Assembly (NCBI RefSeq): GCF_048268525.1
Contig: NZ_JBLWVH010000001.1
Location: 1-64,000, forward strand
Direction: 5' to 3'
Length of the DNA: 64,000 nucleotides
From: Maricaulis sp048268525
Lineage (GTDB): Bacteria; Pseudomonadota; Alphaproteobacteria; Caulobacterales; Maricaulaceae
The notes under the pieces: model-generated
What the model was told of the DNA's origin: nothing
The model's input: only the letters and a program-made list of their open reading frames with translations
Databases searched by the model: none
Shown: positions 7,849-17,373 of the stretch, piece after piece
How positions within the stretch are numbered: the first letter of the stretch is position 1
Layout: each line of letters opens with the position of its first letter
Position numbers and translations under genes: made by a program

Positions 7849-10800
7849 GCGGACGTCTTTTCGATACGTCGGGCCCATGCCTCTACACCATTCCGCCACA
7901 GGCGGACTTTCTGCGCGTCCTGGCGACGACGCTGCGTGACGAGTTCGACGCGGCCGGTGATCCGGACTCGCTGACCCGTCTTTTGATTCTGACCCCGACC
8001 CGCCGCGCCGCCAAGGCGCTGGGAGATGTGTTCGCCGAGCTGGCCGGCAATGGTGTCGCCCTGCTGCCCCTGATCCGACCGATTGGTGATGTCGATGTCG
8101 ACGACCCGCCCTTCGAGCCGGGTGAGCTGGCCGGGCTGGCGGCGCCGGCAATCTCCATCGAGCGGCGGCGCTATGAGCTGGCGCGACTGATCCTCGCCAA
8201 GGAGAGTGCGCTCGGTCGTCCCTTGGGTGTTGGCGGCGCGCTGGCCCTGTCGGACTCGCTGGCCGCCCTGCTCGATGACCTCGCCACCGAGGATGTCCGC
8301 GATCTGTCGGATCTGCAGGACGCGGTCACGACCTATCTGCCGGCCGACCGCCGTGAAGCCGTCGAGTTCATCGATATTGTCCAGCGTGTCTGGCCGGAGC
8401 GTCTGGCCGAGCTGGGCCTGACCGATACAGCCGCGCGGCGATCGCTGGTTCTCCATGAGCTGGTTGATCGCTGGACCCGGCAGCCGCCGGACCATCCGGT
8501 CCTGGTGGTCGGGTCCACGGGCTCGATCCCGGCGGCCCGCAAGCTGATGCAGGTCGTCGCCAACCTTCCGCAAGGCGCAGTGGTGCTGCCGGGCTTCGAT
8601 TGGGACGCCGACGCATCGGCCTGGAACTCGATCGAGGACGATCACCCGCAATGGGCGATGAAGACACTGGTCGAAGAGCTCGGTGTGGATCGCGCAACCC
8701 TGCCGTCCTGGCCGGGAGCGGCGGAAGATAACCTGGCAGAACGTCGCCGCCGACTGATCGCCGAAGCCTTGCGTCCGGCCGACACGACCGATGAATGGCT
8801 GAAACGGATTGGTGAGCTGGAGGAGCGGTTCGGCGACAGCTTCTTCAATGACGGCATGACCGGGCTCACCCTGGTCGAGACAGCAGACGAGATCAGCGAG
8901 GCCCGCGCCTGTGCTCTTATGCTCCGCGAGGTGCTCGAAACGCCGGACCGGACAGCCATTCTGGTCACACCGGATCGCATGCTGGCCCGCCGTGTCTCCG
9001 CCGAGATGACGCGTTTTGGCGTCCGGCTGGATGATTCCGGTGGCGCGGCGCTGGCCGAAACAATGGCGGGCGCCTTTTTGACCCGCTTGTTGGATGTGGC
9101 ACGCGATTGCGGCAGCGTTGTCGCCCTGACCGCGCTGTGGGGCTCGCCCCTGTTCCGGGCCGGCCATCGGCGCGGCCTGACCCATACGGTGCTGGCGAAG
9201 TTCGAGGCGGAAGCGCTGCGCGGCGCCCGTCCCGGTCGCGATCTGACTGCTGTTCGGGCCCGGCTCGATGGCAAATACGTCAAGCTGTTCGACGAGGATC
9301 GGGCGACGATCAACGCCATTCTTGATCAGCTCGACACCGCTTTGACCGGACTGGTGACAACCGGAAGACGCCCGGCCCGCGATTGGGCGCGCGCCCATGC
9401 CGAAGCCGCCGAGGCCCTGGCCTCCGATGACAGCGGGTCCGGTGCGCAAGCAGTCTGGGCAGGTGAAGGCGGCGAGGCGGCTGCGGGCCTTTTGCGCTCC
9501 CTGCTGGAGGAAAGCGAAGCCCTGCCCGAGATGAGTCTGACCGAGTATGCGGCGGCATTCGGTGAAATGTGCCGGTCGCGCCGGGTCGCGCCGCGCCTGG
9601 GCGTGCATCCGCGCCTGCAGGTGCTTGGCCCGCTCGAGGCTCGCCTGATAACCGCCGACCGGGTCATCCTGGCCGGCCTCAATGAAGGCGTCTGGCCGCC
9701 TGGTCCCGGTGCCGACCCGTGGCTGTCGCCGGGCATGCGGCGAACAGTGGGTCTCGGCGCGCCTGAGCGCCGCTATGGCCTCGCCGCCCATGATTTCGCG
9801 CAACTGGCCGCGGCCCCGGATGTGATCATGACCCGGTCGGGCAAGTCGGAAGGCTCGCCGACGGTCGCCTCGCGCTGGCTGTGGCGGCTGAAGACCCTGG
9901 CCCGTGGTGCGCTGGGCAAGGCAGCCGATACCGCATTCGCGCCCGAGACGGACTATGCGGCCCTGTCGCGCCGTCTTGACGATCCCGGCGCGCCCCCACG
10001 CGCCGCGCCGCGCCCACAGCCGGCCCCGCCGGTTTCCGTCCGGCCGCGGCAGATGTCGATCACCGAGATCCGCACCTGGGTCCGCGATCCCTATTCGATT
10101 TATGCCCGCCATGTGCTGGGGCTGCGCCGCCTCGACCCGGCCGACATGCCGCCGGACGCGCGCGAGCGTGGTTCGGCGCTGCACGACGCCCTGGAGACGG
10201 TGGTTCCGACCTGGACCGCCGGCATCCCCGATGACGCCGTGAACCAGCTGGTCGCGCATGCCGAGGTCAAGCTGACCGAGGCCGGGTTCGGACCGGAGGA
10301 GATGGTCTTGGAGCGGGCCCGTTTTGAGCGGGCGGCGTCCTGGTTGATTGGCTGGGAGGCCGAGCGTCGCGCCCGTGGTATCCATCTCGACAAGGTCGAG
10401 ATCTTTGGCTCCATGCCCTTTGAGGGGCCTGCCGGGCCATGGACGCTGACCGGCCGGTCCGACCGGTTTGACCGCCATCCGGACGGGCGCCTCGACATCA
10501 TCGATTACAAGACCGGCGGCTCGGCCAGCGCCAAGTCGATCAAGGCCGGCTTCGATCCGCAATTGCCGCTGACGGCGGCGATGGCCGCGGCGGGCGCGTT
10601 CGAGGCGCTGGAGACGGGCGAGGCGGCGGGGCTCTACTACATCTCGCTGCCGGGCAATGCCGGGGGCGGCAAGGAGGTCCGCATTGATGGCGGCCGCAAT
10701 CCGGATGTGACCAGCTATGTCGAGGGCGCGCTGGCCGACCTGACCGGCTGGATTGCTCGTTTCGATGATGAAACGATGCCCTATGAGAGCCAGATCCGGG

Positions 10801-10895
10801 CCCAGTATGTCAATGATTACGGTGATTTCGACCACCTCGCCCGGCGCGGCGAATGGGGTTCGGCCGCCGAGGGTTCATCGGAGGGCGAGGCATGA
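7845..10895 (+). CDS. addB: Double-strand break repair subunit AddB
   Basis: A 1016-residue alphaproteobacterial-type AddB, partner of AddA in the helicase-nuclease that resects double-strand ends and loads RecA. The N-terminal part (LLILTPTRRAAKALGDVFAEL) has the degenerate helicase fold without a Walker A motif. The C-terminal RecB-family nuclease motif is RLDIIDYKTG, with Asp887 and Lys889 as expected catalytic residues, and SITEIRTWVRDPYSIYARHVL precedes it. The GTG start overlaps murU by 4 bases, and the stop overlaps the addA start. A very long minus-strand frame covers the whole gene but is a high-GC shadow. Confidence 0.93.
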   Translation: MSGRLFDTSGPCLYTIPPQADFLRVLATTLRDEFDAAGDPDSLTRLLILTPTRRAAKALGDVFAELAGNGVALLPLIRPIGDVDVDDPPFEPGELAGLAAPAISIERRRYELARLILAKESALGRPLGVGGALALSDSLAALLDDLATEDVRDLSDLQDAVTTYLPADRREAVEFIDIVQRVWPERLAELGLTDTAARRSLVLHELVDRWTRQPPDHPVLVVGSTGSIPAARKLMQVVANLPQGAVVLPGFDWDADASAWNSIEDDHPQWAMKTLVEELGVDRATLPSWPGAAEDNLAERRRRLIAEALRPADTTDEWLKRIGELEERFGDSFFNDGMTGLTLVETADEISEARACALMLREVLETPDRTAILVTPDRMLARRVSAEMTRFGVRLDDSGGAALAETMAGAFLTRLLDVARDCGSVVALTALWGSPLFRAGHRRGLTHTVLAKFEAEALRGARPGRDLTAVRARLDGKYVKLFDEDRATINAILDQLDTALTGLVTTGRRPARDWARAHAEAAEALASDDSGSGAQAVWAGEGGEAAAGLLRSLLEESEALPEMSLTEYAAAFGEMCRSRRVAPRLGVHPRLQVLGPLEARLITADRVILAGLNEGVWPPGPGADPWLSPGMRRTVGLGAPERRYGLAAHDFAQLAAAPDVIMTRSGKSEGSPTVASRWLWRLKTLARGALGKAADTAFAPETDYAALSRRLDDPGAPPRAAPRPQPAPPVSVRPRQMSITEIRTWVRDPYSIYARHVLGLRRLDPADMPPDARERGSALHDALETVVPTWTAGIPDDAVNQLVAHAEVKLTEAGFGPEEMVLERARFERAASWLIGWEAERRARGIHLDKVEIFGSMPFEGPAGPWTLTGRSDRFDRHPDGRLDIIDYKTGGSASAKSIKAGFDPQLPLTAAMAAAGAFEALETGEAAGLYYISLPGNAGGGKEVRIDGGRNPDVTSYVEGALADLTGWIARFDDETMPYESQIRAQYVNDYGDFDHLARRGEWGSAAEGSSEGEA

Positions 10896-13800
10896 GCGAG
10901 GCCCGTTTCGATCCGGATATCCTCAAATCGGCCAGCGCTGACCAGCAGCGTGCCGCTCGCCCCGAGGCCAGTGTCTTCGTCGAGGCCAATGCCGGTTCCG
11001 GCAAGACGCGGGTGCTGGTCGACCGGGTGATCAACCTGCTGCTGGCCGGTCACAAGCCGGAAACGATCCTGTGCGTAACCTATACCAAGGCCGCCGCCGC
11101 CGAGATGAAGGAGCGCCTGTTCAAGCGTCTGGGCGACTGGTCGGTGACGCCCGACGAGGTCCTGTCCGTCGAGCTCAAGGATTTGTTGGGCCGTGATCTG
11201 AAACCGGGTGACGCCGACCAGGCTCGCAAACTGTTCGCCCAGGCACTGGAAACGCCGGGCGGCCTCAAGATCCAGACTATTCACGCCTTCTGCGAAGGTT
11301 TGCTGCGTCGCTTCCCGCTCGAGGCCGGTGCCCCGCCCGGCTTTGATACGCTCGATGACATATCGGCCGGCAAGGCCATGGAGGCGGCGCGCCGGGCTGT
11401 CCTGTCCGGTCTGGCACCGGAGGCCGTGAATACGCTGATCGAGACCGGCGGCCCCGATGCGATCAACACCATCCTGCGCTGGGCCCGGTCCAACCGTCAC
11501 GACTTCGCCGAGACCTGTGAGCGGGCCGGTGGATGCGACGGGCTGATTGCGCAGTTGTGGGCGGTGCTGGAGCTGCCTGAGGGCAGCCATGCCGCGGCGC
11601 TCAAACAGGATGCCATGGCCGCCATGCCGCGCACCGAGGTGGAGGCCGCTTCGCACGCTCTGATCCATGAAGGGGCGAAAACCGATGTCACGCGCGGCGA
11701 GACCATCCGTCTGGCGCTGACCGCCGGTGATCCGGTCCTGGCCTTCGATACCTATCTGGCCGCGTTTTTCATCAAGAACGGCACCGGGACGCGGGCGGCC
11801 AAGCTGGCCACCAAGACCATCTCCGACCGCTTTCCCCATATCATGTCCCTGCTGGAAGCCGAGGCTGATCGGCTGGATGCGCTGAGGGACATGATCAAAC
11901 GGGCCGATATCGCCCGGGCCAGCGCTGTGGCGCTGCGCATCGTTGACGATTTCACGCGCGCCTATTCCGACGCCCTGGAACAGGCTCGCGCGCTGGACTT
12001 TGACGATCTGATCCGGCTGGCCGGTCTGTTGCTGGCGCCGGAGAACCCGTTTTCCGGCTGGGTTGGCTACAAGCTCGACGGTCAGCTCGCCCATGCCCTG
12101 ATCGACGAAGCCCAGGATACCGCGCCGCGCCAGTGGGACATGATCCGCGGGCTGACGGCCGAGTTTTTCGCTGGCGCCGGCGCGCAGGAGACGGGCCGGA
12201 CCCTGTTCGTGGTCGGCGACGAGAAACAGTCGATCTATTCATTTCAGGGTGCCGAACCGGCTCGCTTCATCGAAGAGGGCGACCGGCTTGCGGCCTCCGC
12301 AGCTGCGGTGGAATTGCCGTTTGAACGCCCGGGACTGGATGTTTCCTTCCGCTCGGCGCCGGAGATTCTCGCTGCGGTCGACAAGGCCTTCGAAGCAAAG
12401 CGTCCGGCGCCGGAGATGAAGTTTGTCGCCGGCGCGACCGATCTGCCCTTTGCCCGCTATCAGGGCCATCGGGCCGCGCGGTCGCACACGCCGGGCTGTG
12501 TCGAGATCTGGCCGGCCATTCCCAAGCCGGAGAAGGCCGAGGAGAGCTCGATCTTCGACCCGGTCGATCTGCGGGCCCGCGGCAGTTCGCGCGATGTGCT
12601 GGCCCAGACGGTGGCCGGTGAGATCGCCGACATGATCGCCCGTGGTGACGCGGTCTGGGAGGAAAAGGGTGGGCAGTTCAGCCAGCGCCCTGTCCGACCC
12701 TCGGATATCGCCATCCTGGTCTGGCGCCGGACGGGTGGCTTCTTTGAAGAGGTGATCCGCCAGCTCAAGCTGGCCGGCGTTCCGGTCGCCGGGGCGGACC
12801 GGATGGTGCTGCGCGACCAGACCGCGGTGAAGGACATGCTGGCGCTGGGGCGCTTTGCCATGACCTCCGGTGATGATCTGGCGCTGGCCGAGGTGCTGCG
12901 GTCGCCACTGTTCGACCCGGTCGACCCGACAGAGGCGGGGATAGACGAGCAGGCGCTCTATGATCTCGCTCGCTCACGCACCGACCTGAAACGCCGCGGC
13001 ACGTTGTGGAATGCGCTCTTCACCAGCGAGGATCCGCGCTTCGCCGATGCCCGCACCGCCCTGTCGGCGCTGCGCGACCAGGCCGACAAGTCGCGCCTGT
13101 ATGATTTCTTCACCGGTTTTCTCAATGCCCGGACACCCACCGGCGAGACGCGCTGGGCGCGCATGTTTGCCCGTCTGGGCGAGGAGGCGCGCGATCCGCT
13201 GCAGGAATTCCTGGCGCGGGCGCTGCAGCACGAGCGTGAAGAGGGCGGTGCCCTCGCCAGCTTCATCGCCCGCATCGAGGGCGAAGACGTCCAGATCAAG
13301 CGCGAGATGAGCCAGGACCGCGACGAGGTTCAGGTGATGACCGTGCATGCGTCCAAGGGGTTGGAACGCCCGGTCATCATCCTGCCGGACACCACGCGCA
13401 GTCCGCTGACCGGCAAGACCACGCCAATCTTCGCGCATGAGGATTGCGGTCTGTTATGGTCGCAGCGCAAGGATGACGACACTGACGCGGTCGCGGCGCT
13501 GCGCCAGGAAGCCGAGAATCGGCAATTGGCCGAACATGGTCGCCTGCTCTATGTCGCGCTGACCCGAGCGCGCGACCGGTTGATCGTGTGTGGCTGGCGC
13601 CAGGGGCAAGGCCATCCGGGCCGGATCTCCGACGACAGCTGGTACACGCAACTGGCAGAAGCTTGGCAGGGTGAGGATTGGGCAGCCTTTGAAACGCCGG
13701 TGTCACGCCTCGTCGAGGAGGCAGAGCTTGGTCTGCGCTTCGGTCCGGCGCCGGTGGCGCTGGGTGCGGCCAGCCGGGCGGGTGCGGAGGCAACCGACAC

Positions 13801-14443
13801 CCCGATCTGGGCCCGGACCATGGCGCCCTCCGAAGGCGGACAGATATTGGGCGCTGCACCGTCCAGCCTGCTGGCCGACGCCGACAGCGAGCCGGCTGTC
13901 CTGTCGCCGCTGGCAGACCCGGGCGGGCATCGGTTCCGGCGCGGCGATGTGATCCACAAACTGTTGCAGACCCTGCCCGACCTGCCACCTGAACGCCGCG
14001 AAGCCGCCGGGCAGCGTTTTCTGTCCGCGCAAACCGATATCGCCGAGCCGGACCGGGCGCAGATCCTGACCGAAACCCTTGGCATTCTGGACCATCCCGA
14101 TTTCGCGCCGCTGTTCGGACCCGGCAGTCGGGCCGAAGTGGCCTTGGTCGGTCAGGCGCCGGGCCTGCCGGCCAATACGATCATCCGCGGTCAGGTCGAC
14201 CGGCTGGTCGTGACCGGCGATGAAGTGCTGATAATCGACTACAAGACCAACCGCCCGCCACCGGCTGATGTTGCTGCAGTGGCGAAAGTTTACCTCGGTC
14301 AAATGGCCACCTATCGGGCTCTCCTGCGCGCCGTTCACCCCGGTAAATCCGTGCGTTGCGCCCTGCTGTGGACCGATGCGGCGCGACTGATGGAGCTTCC
14401 CGACGCGGTTCTCGATATCATCTTCGACACGGGCGCGGCTTGA
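10892..14443 (+). CDS. addA: Double-strand break repair helicase-nuclease AddA
   Basis: A 1183-residue UvrD/RecB-type helicase. Walker A is AGSGKT at residues 34-39 (FVEANAGSGKTRVLVDRV), the Walker B region is LIDEAQDTAPRQWDMI, then VVGDEKQSIYSFQGAEPARF (motif III), VMTVHASKGLERPVII and LLYVALTRARDRLIV (motif VI). The C-terminal nuclease motif LIIDYKTNRPPP has Asp1116 and Lys1118. The ATG at 10892 overlaps the addB stop (ATGA), which decides the start over an upstream in-frame ATG at 10853. AddAB processes double-strand ends to 3' tails for RecA. Confidence 0.95.
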   Translation: MSEARFDPDILKSASADQQRAARPEASVFVEANAGSGKTRVLVDRVINLLLAGHKPETILCVTYTKAAAAEMKERLFKRLGDWSVTPDEVLSVELKDLLGRDLKPGDADQARKLFAQALETPGGLKIQTIHAFCEGLLRRFPLEAGAPPGFDTLDDISAGKAMEAARRAVLSGLAPEAVNTLIETGGPDAINTILRWARSNRHDFAETCERAGGCDGLIAQLWAVLELPEGSHAAALKQDAMAAMPRTEVEAASHALIHEGAKTDVTRGETIRLALTAGDPVLAFDTYLAAFFIKNGTGTRAAKLATKTISDRFPHIMSLLEAEADRLDALRDMIKRADIARASAVALRIVDDFTRAYSDALEQARALDFDDLIRLAGLLLAPENPFSGWVGYKLDGQLAHALIDEAQDTAPRQWDMIRGLTAEFFAGAGAQETGRTLFVVGDEKQSIYSFQGAEPARFIEEGDRLAASAAAVELPFERPGLDVSFRSAPEILAAVDKAFEAKRPAPEMKFVAGATDLPFARYQGHRAARSHTPGCVEIWPAIPKPEKAEESSIFDPVDLRARGSSRDVLAQTVAGEIADMIARGDAVWEEKGGQFSQRPVRPSDIAILVWRRTGGFFEEVIRQLKLAGVPVAGADRMVLRDQTAVKDMLALGRFAMTSGDDLALAEVLRSPLFDPVDPTEAGIDEQALYDLARSRTDLKRRGTLWNALFTSEDPRFADARTALSALRDQADKSRLYDFFTGFLNARTPTGETRWARMFARLGEEARDPLQEFLARALQHEREEGGALASFIARIEGEDVQIKREMSQDRDEVQVMTVHASKGLERPVIILPDTTRSPLTGKTTPIFAHEDCGLLWSQRKDDDTDAVAALRQEAENRQLAEHGRLLYVALTRARDRLIVCGWRQGQGHPGRISDDSWYTQLAEAWQGEDWAAFETPVSRLVEEAELGLRFGPAPVALGAASRAGAEATDTPIWARTMAPSEGGQILGAAPSSLLADADSEPAVLSPLADPGGHRFRRGDVIHKLLQTLPDLPPERREAAGQRFLSAQTDIAEPDRAQILTETLGILDHPDFAPLFGPGSRAEVALVGQAPGLPANTIIRGQVDRLVVTGDEVLIIDYKTNRPPPADVAAVAKVYLGQMATYRALLRAVHPGKSVRCALLWTDAARLMELPDAVLDIIFDTGAA

Positions 14444-14445
14444 CG

Positions 14446-14461
14446 GGAGGGCCGGCCCTCC
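14446..14461 (+). terminator. GC-rich palindrome just after addA
   Basis: GGAGGGCC and GGCCCTCC form a perfect 16-base palindrome starting 2 bases after the addA stop. There is no T-run after it, so it may cause pausing or protect the 3' end rather than terminate transcription. It lies 62 bases before trxA. Confidence 0.35.
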
Positions 14462-14523
14462 TTACCTCACGCGCCATCAACGGAGTCCGCCCCCGCGGAT
14501 TCGTCCCAACAAAGGAGTGTCCC

Positions 14524-14844
14524 ATGGCGACCAAAGCGGTCAGCGATGAATCCTTCGAGAGTGATGTGATCAATGCCAGCGGCCCGGTCCTTGTGGACTT
14601 CTGGGCGGAATGGTGTGGTCCGTGTAAGCAGATCTCCCCGGCGCTCGAGGAGATTGCCGAGGAAATGTCAGGTTCGCTGACGGTCGCCAAGGTCAATATC
14701 GACGATCATCCGATGACGCCGGGCAAGTACGGCGTGCGTGGCATCCCCACGCTGATGATCTTCAAGGACGGTCAGGTCGTCTCGACCAAGATCGGTGCCA
14801 TGGCCAAGGGCAAGATCTCCGAGTGGGTCCAGGAAACGCTGTAA
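14524..14844 (+). CDS. trxA: Thioredoxin
   Basis: A 106-residue thioredoxin with the active-site WCGPC at about residues 30-34 (DFWAEWCGPCKQ), and the cis-proline loop GVRGIPTLMIFKDG. It reduces protein disulfides in the cytoplasm using thioredoxin reductase. AAGGAG eight to thirteen bases before the ATG is a strong ribosome site. The gene follows addA at 80 bases, so it may be read from the tsaE run or from its own promoter; trxA after addA is a common alphaproteobacterial order. A strong hairpin terminator follows. Confidence 0.97.
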   Translation: MATKAVSDESFESDVINASGPVLVDFWAEWCGPCKQISPALEEIAEEMSGSLTVAKVNIDDHPMTPGKYGVRGIPTLMIFKDGQVVSTKIGAMAKGKISEWVQETL

Positions 14845-14870
14845 GCGCTTCTTCCCCACCTGACACAAGC

Positions 14871-14902
14871 AAACGGGCCCTCCATCTGGAGGGCCCGTTT
14901 TT
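14871..14902. terminator. Bidirectional intrinsic terminator between trxA and the S41 peptidase gene
   Basis: Thirteen-base arms (AAACGGGCCCTCC and GGAGGGCCCGTTT) with a 4-base loop ATCT are followed by TTTTTG on the plus strand. The minus strand reads TTTGCTTG after the stem, so it may also stop the leftward transcript. Confidence 0.9.
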
Positions 14903-14922
14903 GTTTGCGGTAACCGGCGAGC

Positions 14923-15939
14923 TCAGCCTTCGTCGATCAAGCCGAAAGCCACATCGTCGGCCAGATCGGCTTCGGACCTGATATCGGGCGTAACGCCTGC
15001 GCCTTCGATGCGACCGTGCGCGACGGAAAAATAGTCCGCGATCGGCAGCCAGAGCTGCAGGCCTTCGGGCAGGTCGAACACGGTCTGCGACAGCATTTCA
15101 CCAGCGGTAACTTCACCGATCAGCGTGGCGCGACCGGAGGCTTTCAACGCGTCGGCCGCCATCTCGGCCGCGCTGGCGGTGGTCTCGCTGACCAGGACAT
15201 AGACCGGGCCGTCAAAACGGTTCTCGGTGACCGGCTCGAACCGTATCGGGGTCAAGGCATTGGCCTGGACGGCCTGCCAGAAGGAGCGCAGCGACCAACC
15301 CTCCCAGGACGGCGTCTCGGCGATATCGGCGGCCGTGGGCGCGCGATCATGAGCGGCATTCCACGGTTGCGAAACGAAGATGCCGGCCTCGAGCGGCTCG
15401 GCCAGGACGTGGCGGACAAGCGGAAGAACCGCGAAAGCGCCGCCACCATTCTCGCGCAGATCGATCACCAACGCTTCGGCACCCAGTGCCGCGATCTCGG
15501 CATAGGCCGCATTGATCTCCTCGATCGTATCCTGACCCATCATGGTTGTGACGGTAAGAATGGCGGTCTCGCCTCGCCAGTCCAGCGTGGCGCCGCCGCC
15601 GCCAATGCGGAGCGTGTCGACATGGGCCGCCATCTCGGCCGCCGTGCCCCGGGCTTCCGACAGAACGACATGCGAGAAGGGGGCGTCGGTCCAGATCGCC
15701 CGAAACCCGCTCAGGAAGTCATCACGGCCGGATGCCTGGGCTCCGAGGTCAAGCATGGCTGCCTCAATGGCCCGATAGGCCGGGGCATCGAGTTCCCCGG
15801 GGTCATAGTGGTGGTCACGCATCAGGGTCGTGATCGCCTGTGCGACCGGGAGCATGTCGGTTGTGTCTGGCACCGCCGCTGCGGGGCTTGATGCCTGTAT
15901 CAGGGCCAGCAGGCCCGCGAGCATGGGTGAAAGTGTCAT
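14923..15939 (-). CDS. S41-family periplasmic serine peptidase
   Basis: A 338-residue protein with a signal peptide (MTLSPMLAGLLALIQASS, cleavage after AAA near 21). The C-terminal-processing-protease fold is shown by LVIDLRENGGGAFAVLPLVRH and the serine loop VSETTASAAEMAADALK, where the Ser after TTA is the expected nucleophile. I see no PDZ domain, so this is a short Tsp/CtpA relative rather than CtpA itself. The ATG at 15939 has AAGGAG about 10 bases upstream; the longer frame begins at 16026 and lacks one. It is downstream of folC on the same strand (87 bases). The substrate is unknown. Confidence 0.8.
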   Translation of the reverse strand: MTLSPMLAGLLALIQASSPAAAVPDTTDMLPVAQAITTLMRDHHYDPGELDAPAYRAIEAAMLDLGAQASGRDDFLSGFRAIWTDAPFSHVVLSEARGTAAEMAAHVDTLRIGGGGATLDWRGETAILTVTTMMGQDTIEEINAAYAEIAALGAEALVIDLRENGGGAFAVLPLVRHVLAEPLEAGIFVSQPWNAAHDRAPTAADIAETPSWEGWSLRSFWQAVQANALTPIRFEPVTENRFDGPVYVLVSETTASAAEMAADALKASGRATLIGEVTAGEMLSQTVFDLPEGLQLWLPIADYFSVAHGRIEGAGVTPDIRSEADLADDVAFGLIDEG

Positions 15940-16026
15940 GAGGTCCAGTCTCCTTGGGGCAATCGAGCCCGTCGGAAAGAGGATGCCGGTCGGGGTGGAA
16001 TTGGATGCGTGGCCCGGTCTGGGCAA

Positions 16027-17373
16027 TCACCCCGGCGTGATATGCGGCGGCTCGTCACCCAGGGCCAGCGCCTCGCCGACCAGGTAGAGCGAGCCGCTGA
16101 TCAGGATGCGCGGTGAGGGGCGTTCCTTGGCGGCATTCTTCATCGCCGGTATCAGGCCGGCCGCCACGCTGGCCTCGAGGCCGACGCGCGCGGACGCCGC
16201 AGCCACATGCTCCGCGTCCTGCGAGCCGCCCCGGCCGGACTTGAACTCGACCGCGATCAGGCGGCGGGCCAGACCGGCGAACTGGCTGCACCAGGCTTCG
16301 ACATCCTTGCCCGGCGTGAACCCGGCGATGATGACCAGCGGTCGGTCCTCGCGTTCATCCATGTCGGCGAGGGCGTGGGAGAGGGCCTTGGCGGCGGCTT
16401 CATTATGACCGCTGTCCAGCCACAGCTCGGCATCGGCCTTGCGGGCAATATCGCCGATCGGACCAGACGAGACCCGTTGCAGGCGTCCAGGCCAGCGGGC
16501 ATCGCCAATGCCTTTGGCCACTGCCTCTTCCGGCCATTGCAGCATCGCTGCGCAGGCCGCCGCTGCGCCGGCATTGAGGATCTGGTGCGGGCCCAGAAGG
16601 CCCGGTGCCGGCAGGTCCCAGACCTGGTGGTCATTCTCGAATACCAGCCGCCCGTGCTGCATGTAGGCATTATAGTCGCGGCCCCAGACATAGGTCGGGG
16701 CGCCGATCTTGGTCGCTTCGTCGAGAATGGCGGTTTCGGCCACGTCGCACTGGTTGGCGATCACGGCGGGGACGCCGAACTTGCAGATGCCGGCCTTGGT
16801 GCGGGCAATGTCGGCCAGCCTATCGCCGAGGAATTCCTGATGGTCGAGGCTGACCGGTGTGATCACGGTCAGGGCCGGTTTGGCGATGACATTGGTGGCG
16901 TCCAGCCGTCCGCCCATGCCGACTTCCAGGATCAGCCGGTCGGCGGGGTGTTCGGAGAAGAGCAGAAAGGCCGCAGCCGTGGTGATTTCGAAGAAGGTGA
17001 TCGGCTCGCCGAAATTGGCGGCTTCGCAGCGGGCGAAAGCCTCGATCAGCGTGCGGTCATCGACCGGCTTGGAATCGAGCAGGATGCGCTCGTTGAAATT
17101 GACCAGGTGCGGCGAGGTATAGATGTGGACCCGCTCGCCCTTGGCGCGCGCCATTTCTGCGAGATAGGCACAGGTCGAGCCTTTGCCATTGGTGCCGGCG
17201 ACATGGATGGTCGGCGGCAGCTGATCCTGCGGCGAGCCGAGCGTGGCCAGGAGCCGCTGCAGGCGGCCCAGGGAGAGGTCAATTTTCTGGGGATGCAGGC
17301 GCGCGAGGCGCGCCAGCGCGTCGTCGAGGGCTTGTCGGCGCGTGCTAATGGCTCCCCCCGTCGGCCACCACAT
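16027..17373 (-). CDS. folC: Bifunctional dihydrofolate/folylpolyglutamate synthase
   Basis: A 448-residue Mur-ligase-fold ATPase that adds glutamate to dihydropteroate and to reduced folates. It shows the P-loop HVAGTNGKGST near residues 57-67, YTSPHLVNFNERI, LEVGMGGRLDATNVI and the C-terminal domain motif LDSGHNEAAAKALSHAL. The only ATG before the conserved start (17373) lies inside the accD 3' end, giving a 29-base overlap. An ATT at codon 9 preceded by GGGGGAG is a conceivable rare start. accD-folC is a standard pair in this class. Confidence 0.93.
   Translation of the reverse strand: MWWPTGGAISTRRQALDDALARLARLHPQKIDLSLGRLQRLLATLGSPQDQLPPTIHVAGTNGKGSTCAYLAEMARAKGERVHIYTSPHLVNFNERILLDSKPVDDRTLIEAFARCEAANFGEPITFFEITTAAAFLLFSEHPADRLILEVGMGGRLDATNVIAKPALTVITPVSLDHQEFLGDRLADIARTKAGICKFGVPAVIANQCDVAETAILDEATKIGAPTYVWGRDYNAYMQHGRLVFENDHQVWDLPAPGLLGPHQILNAGAAAACAAMLQWPEEAVAKGIGDARWPGRLQRVSSGPIGDIARKADAELWLDSGHNEAAAKALSHALADMDEREDRPLVIIAGFTPGKDVEAWCSQFAGLARRLIAVEFKSGRGGSQDAEHVAAASARVGLEASVAAGLIPAMKNAAKERPSPRILISGSLYLVGEALALGDEPPHITPG

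Noticed and set aside
7659..10835. 1058-residue minus-strand open frame
   Set aside because: It lies wholly opposite addB, has no recognisable motif and is explained by high GC at third positions.
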